Source of the DNA: an uncultured Francisella sp.
Lineage (GTDB): Bacteria; Pseudomonadota; Gammaproteobacteria; Burkholderiales; Neisseriaceae
Reading direction: 5' to 3'
Assembly: GCA_905373555.1 (NCBI GenBank)
Contig: CAJPTP010000041.1
Location: 1 to 7,954, forward strand
DNA length: 7,954 nucleotides
The translations under genes and the position numbers were made by a program. Position 1 is the stretch's first letter. Each line of letters begins with the position of its first letter. The notes under the pieces are model-generated. The model saw only the letters and a program-made list of their open reading frames with translations, made no database searches and was not told where the DNA came from. Positions 6,201 through 7,954 of the stretch are shown here, one piece after another.

Positions 6201-6641
6201 TCGAGTCTGTCCGCCGCGGCGGCGCTGCGCGCCCAAGCGGGCTTGGATGCGGGCTCGATTTTGCCCGCGCCCGAGGCCGCCGCGGGATTGGGGCAAACCT
6301 CCGCCCCGGCCGAGGCGGAGGGGAAGAGCTTGGGATCCTTGGCGGAGGCCGAAGCCGAGGCGGGCTCGCAAGCCGCGCCGGGCGCCGAGCCCGGGGCGGC
6401 TCGCCCCGAGCGCGAGGCCGAAGCCGGATCGCCGAGCGAAGCCCCGGCGCCTGCGGCCCAAAGCGGCAAGGACGCCGAGCCTCCCGCCGCCGCGCCCGAG
6501 GCCGACGGCGCGGGCGCGGCGCCCAAGATTGCGGCGCCCGAGGGGAAAAAGGCCGCCAAGCCGGGCCTCGTCGGCGCGGGGGAAAACGGCGCGGCGGCGA
6601 CCGACGCGAAAGCGAACAGCCAACCCCAAGGAGGTGAATGA
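3228..6641 (+). CDS. hemX: HemX-family membrane protein with a giant acidic N-terminal extension
   Basis: A 1137-residue protein; usual HemX proteins are roughly 350-400 aa. Residues 1-35 are basic. About 36-625 are Gly/Ala/Glu/Asp/Ser/Pro-rich and apparently disordered, with an acidic tract (about 165-225), five-residue repeats (196-215) and two copies of DELPFVEQPxIP (from 237 and 393). One TM helix lies at about 644-665, a coiled coil at about 706-769, and the HemX domain at about 770-1003 (VTWLLPEIDSTLAIATQQL, ALDSLSRRLD, GVALRLDRL, SLPLV, IKLRLLDARIALLQRQ). An Ala/Glu/Pro/Gly tail fills 1004-1137. K643 before the helix suggests N-inside topology: extension in the cytoplasm, HemX domain in the periplasm. 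HemX is often annotated as uroporphyrinogen III methyltransferase, but no SAM-binding domain is visible; its role is unsettled. ATG 3228 follows hemD by 7 bp behind GGTGA; TTG 5103 is a credible alternative start giving 512 aa. Confidence 0.9.
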   Translation: MSKKRNPRGGGGFKPANRKPRSARSLSRNQAAKVGEGLSQGGASPAPSHPPFDTSSSVRPGARSPSNRPEADRLEPIDSGAGSRDDALEDFDKAKTLSDSLARPASEPRGGGAEDRLPGAERFLGGDAGAIGAAPEAPEEGEPVLDRSQGGETPPAKAEAIPDSDARPADADGARDADADAGEEGEDEDNAGEVDATEENATEENANEENANEENANERKADEGGIGRVELRSMDEDELPFVEQPYIPLTMSDFSEDGGETGRPAERSASRAAPGVGDGPGAKGESEKSGEEDWGESVKLGQPALAPFRAPGGSVPKGRAGANAKRLVVEGGASGQDDADGQGDKDDLAIYERARKESRENASDEGASADLGSKPKKAGKAIVVPPLTTMSADELPFVEQPHIPITLDEIAAVAERESLSFWDAEDGSRFRAAENWRAEAERDAGGEPEPEPKPGSDFGPGSEPVAAPEAGHEPDLDPGPRFKASAALETAQAASAGSGGAAQAEQESASGAVAKPEGQTAGAAQSRCARRAGPDSGPGAGLEAEGPSHSALDGVAGSGDARAAAGKPDAGGSSATRRASPAKRRLENSGETESSAAPGAGDGQGRADGGAGRAQRRAADYGDTGLSSTNNANSPQQSSGSGKAALWVLAMAAVAAVAAGAGYLYNGSGFGVGGQGMGRGQGGSAALPPAQTPLFVENGRAADSAAQSALLDSQKELEERVGELDRGLRQAQADLQGLRDQSAEADPRLAARIDANAGRLDELAKRVQDMSSADVTWLLPEIDSTLAIATQQLVLNGDAASAVNALDSLSRRLDRVDSPQLLGLKKAVSDDLSALRKVGALDVVGVALRLDRLRSDVDSLPLVMDAELRQSAAPQTERAGASGGWWSDVYSEFKEGLKSLVVVRKIDNPDAMMLSPDQGSYIRQNIKLRLLDARIALLQRQHSLYLDDLRAAQVEINRFYDVNSQAVRDWQSELDDLGRVNFAAPDMSLISSSLSAAAALRAQAGLDAGSILPAPEAAAGLGQTSAPAEAEGKSLGSLAEAEAEAGSQAAPGAEPGAARPEREAEAGSPSEAPAPAAQSGKDAEPPAAAPEADGAGAAPKIAAPEGKKAAKPGLVGAGENGAAATDAKANSQPQGGE
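3813..3880 (+). repeat. 15-bp tandem repeat in the hemX extension
   Basis: Four full units (3813-3827, 3828-3842, 3843-3857, 3858-3872) plus a partial fifth encode ATEEN, ATEEN, ANEEN, ANEEN and the start of ANERK. Units 1-2 and 3-4 are identical within each pair and differ between pairs by one base (ACC/AAC), pointing to stepwise duplication. The period preserves the frame. The peptide is strongly acidic and lies shortly before the first DELPFVEQP motif. Confidence 0.93.
3936..3977 (+). other. Duplicated peptide motif, copy 1 (DELPFVEQPYIPLT)
   Basis: Residues 237-250 of the hemX product, preceded by M234. This is the first of two copies of a 14-residue motif in an otherwise low-complexity region. 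Eleven of 14 positions are identical to copy 2 and two of the differences are conservative or aromatic (L/I, Y/H), while the codons differ at many third positions. No known domain recognised. Confidence 0.9.
4404..4445 (+). other. Duplicated peptide motif, copy 2 (DELPFVEQPHIPIT)
   Basis: Residues 393-406 of the hemX product, preceded by M390. It is followed by LDEIAAVAERE and a short Trp/Phe-containing stretch (SLSFWDAEDG, FRAAENW) that is the least low-complexity part of the extension. Copy 1 is likewise followed by an acidic/hydrophobic MSDFSED. The shared core with synonymous divergence argues for a docking element kept by selection. Confidence 0.9.
5091..5105 (+). promoter_or_regulatory. 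Possible internal ribosome site and TTG start for a conventional-length HemX
   Basis: GGAG (5091-5094) stands 8 nt before an in-frame TTG (5103-5105). Starting there gives 512 aa beginning with a short polar leader (SSTNNANSPQQSSGSGK) directly before the membrane helix, the typical start of a HemX protein. Composition changes abruptly here from acidic low-complexity to Asn/Gln/Ser-rich sequence. Whether ribosomes use it is unknown. Confidence 0.45.
6628..6637 (+). promoter_or_regulatory. Full-length Shine-Dalgarno sequence for hemY
   Basis: AAGGAGGTGA matches the complement of the 16S rRNA 3' tail over ten bases, and also encodes the last HemX residues (QGGE). The GGAGG core is 9 nt from ATG 6644 but only 3 nt from ATG 6638, which overlaps the hemX stop, so it favours 6644. 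It is the strongest ribosome site in the window. Confidence 0.85.
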
Positions 6642-6643
6642 CC

Positions 6644-7903
6644 ATGGTCAGAGGTCTGCTGTGGTTGATCGTGTTGTTCGCCCTCGCGATCGGCTTGAGT
6701 TTTGCGACAAGCGCCCACGAAAGCACCGTTCACATCCTGATGGGCGACACGCAGTACATCATGAACTTCAACACGCTGGTCATGGGCGTGCTGACGGTTT
6801 GGTTTTTGCTGTTCTTGCTCGCGCGGTTTGCGGGATGGATCGCCAAGGCGCCCGGGGCGGTCAAACGCTTCGACGAGGAGCGCGGCTCGAAGCGCGGCGA
6901 GCGCGACCTGAACGACTTGGGCTTGGCGTATTTCGAGGGGCGCTACCAAACGGCGCAGCAAATCGCCGAGCGCATTTGCGCCAACGCGCACGCCAAGGAC
7001 AAGCGCGCCTTGGCCCTGATCTTCGCCGCCAACGCCGCGGAGTTGGCCCGCGACCCGGTGGGCCGCGACAAGTACCTGATGAAGCTGAAAGACTTTCCGG
7101 AAAAGACGCAGCTGCCGCGGTATTTGCTGTTGGCCGAGGACGCGATCAATCGCCGAGATCTGGATCAAGCCGAACGTTACTTGCGCGAGGCGGACGGGAT
7201 CATGCCCAACCTGACCCAAACGATGAAGCTGGATCTGCGCCGGGCTCTGCTGACCGAGGATTTGGGCCAGATCATGCGCGGGGTGAGGCGCTTAAGCAAA
7301 AACGGCGCCTTGAGCGAAAGCGAAGTCGAGACCGTCCGCGCCTTGGGCTATTCTCGCGCCATCGCCCGCTCGTCGTCTTTGAAGGAGCTGTTGGGCGTCG
7401 CGAAAAAGTTGAGCGAGGAGGAGCTGCGCTCCCCGCTTTCGGTGGGCGTGGCCAAGAAGTTTTGCGATTTGGGCTACTACGGCAAGGCCATCGACTGGGT
7501 GAAGAAGCGCTATCCGCAAAACAGACAGGATGATTTGCTGGGCGTGGCCCAGTCGGCGTTTCCCTATCTGTCCAACGGTCAGCAAAGCAAGCTGCTCGAC
7601 AGCATGGAGGAGTGGCTCAAGTTCGACCCCAAAAACGACGCCTTGCTGCTGTGCTTGGGCCAGTTGGCTTACCAAAAGACTTTGTGGGGCAAAGCGCAAA
7701 GCTTCTTGGAGGCGGCCGTCAACAACAAGCCCACGATCGGCGGGCATTTGAGCTTGGCCAACGTGTACGATGAGATCGGCAAGTACGATTTGGCGCAGCG
7801 GGAGCGCGCCTTGGCTTTGAGCATCATCACCCAAGAGGAGGGGGAGGCCGCCGAGGCGGATGACGGCTCGGCGCTGCCTGCGGCGCGCGGCGACGAAAAT
7901 TAG
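6644..7903 (+). CDS. hemY: HemY, membrane-anchored TPR protein of the heme operon
   Basis: A 419-residue protein close in length to E. coli HemY (398 aa). The N-terminus MVRGLLWLIVLFALAIGLSF is a typical HemY first helix (about 3-22); a short periplasmic loop (25-43) leads to a second helix (about 44-62), and Arg/Lys residues after it place the rest in the cytoplasm. The remainder is helical with tetratricopeptide-type repeats, e.g. LGLAYFEGRYQTAQQIAE, AINRRDLDQAERYLREA and, near the C-terminus, LGQLAYQKTLWGKAQSFLEAA and LANVYDEIGKYDLAQRERAL. It ends in a short acidic tail. Its exact role is unsettled; it is not the protoporphyrinogen oxidase called HemY in Bacillus. ATG 6644 is preferred over ATG 6638 on ribosome-site spacing and on the N-terminus. 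It is 2 bp after hemX, so translation is probably coupled. Confidence 0.93.
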   Translation: MVRGLLWLIVLFALAIGLSFATSAHESTVHILMGDTQYIMNFNTLVMGVLTVWFLLFLLARFAGWIAKAPGAVKRFDEERGSKRGERDLNDLGLAYFEGRYQTAQQIAERICANAHAKDKRALALIFAANAAELARDPVGRDKYLMKLKDFPEKTQLPRYLLLAEDAINRRDLDQAERYLREADGIMPNLTQTMKLDLRRALLTEDLGQIMRGVRRLSKNGALSESEVETVRALGYSRAIARSSSLKELLGVAKKLSEEELRSPLSVGVAKKFCDLGYYGKAIDWVKKRYPQNRQDDLLGVAQSAFPYLSNGQQSKLLDSMEEWLKFDPKNDALLLCLGQLAYQKTLWGKAQSFLEAAVNNKPTIGGHLSLANVYDEIGKYDLAQRERALALSIITQEEGEAAEADDGSALPAARGDEN

Positions 7904-7910
7904 GGTGTGT

Positions 7911-7933
7911 TTGCTAATTCGACCGCTATAGAT
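7911..7933 (+). promoter_or_regulatory. Weak promoter-like sequence after hemY
   Basis: GCTATAGAT (7925-7933) resembles the GCTATAATC context at 58-65 and could be a -10 for a gene beyond the window. TTGCTA (7911-7916) is only 10 bp upstream, too close for a normal -35, and nothing better lies at 16-18 bp. No terminator hairpin for the hem operon is seen in 7904-7954. Confidence 0.25.
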
Positions 7934-7954
7934 CCCAAAACCGAAAAAAGAGTC

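Noticed and set aside
3228..6641. HemX as a functional uroporphyrinogen III C-methyltransferase
   Set aside because: Common database label, but no SAM-dependent methyltransferase motifs are visible; only the TM, coiled-coil and HemX domain are recognisable.

Overview
This GC-rich window (about two thirds G+C by eye) is a heme (tetrapyrrole) biosynthesis locus, with every gene on the + strand: a ypjD-like membrane protein gene, hemC, hemD, hemX and hemY. The hemCDXY block points to a Betaproteobacterium or Gammaproteobacterium; Betaproteobacteria is my preference because of the HemC cofactor-loop variant GGSC and the overall protein style. I cannot name a genus. Despite the high GC, the genes often use TTG for Leu, TTT for Phe and CAA for Gln.

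Layout. 1-144: upstream DNA with a perfect TATAAT hexamer. 145-957: eight-helix CcsA/YpjD-family protein. 958-1223: a 266-bp gap without a gene, holding several inverted repeats and the only AT-rich patch before hemC. 1224-2180: hemC (porphobilinogen deaminase). 2177-3220: hemD (uroporphyrinogen III synthase), overlapping hemC by ATGA. 3228-6641: hemX, 7 bp after hemD. 6644-7903: hemY, 2 bp after hemX and behind a 10-base Shine-Dalgarno match. 7904-7954: short tail with a weak promoter-like -10.

How the genes fit together. HemC and HemD act in sequence in the cytoplasm (porphobilinogen to hydroxymethylbilane to uroporphyrinogen III). HemX and HemY are membrane proteins of unsettled function that accompany them in proteobacterial hem operons. 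The tight spacing implies one transcript from hemC to hemY with coupled translation. The YpjD-like protein belongs to the same broad family as the Bacillus HemX regulator of glutamyl-tRNA reductase, which is also encoded just upstream of hemC.

The unusual part is the accretion of low-complexity sequence on otherwise ordinary heme proteins. HemD has about 71 extra N-terminal residues and an in-frame (Ala-Gln-Ala)5 array from five perfect 9-bp repeats. HemX has about 625 extra N-terminal residues, mostly acidic and apparently disordered and predicted to be cytoplasmic, ahead of a normal-looking TM / coiled-coil / HemX-domain protein. That extension carries a duplicated peptide, DELPFVEQP(Y/H)IP(L/I)T, whose copies differ mainly at synonymous positions and at two or three residues, which suggests a selected docking motif. 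A TTG codon with a well-placed GGAG lies exactly where a conventional HemX would begin, so the gene may make two products.
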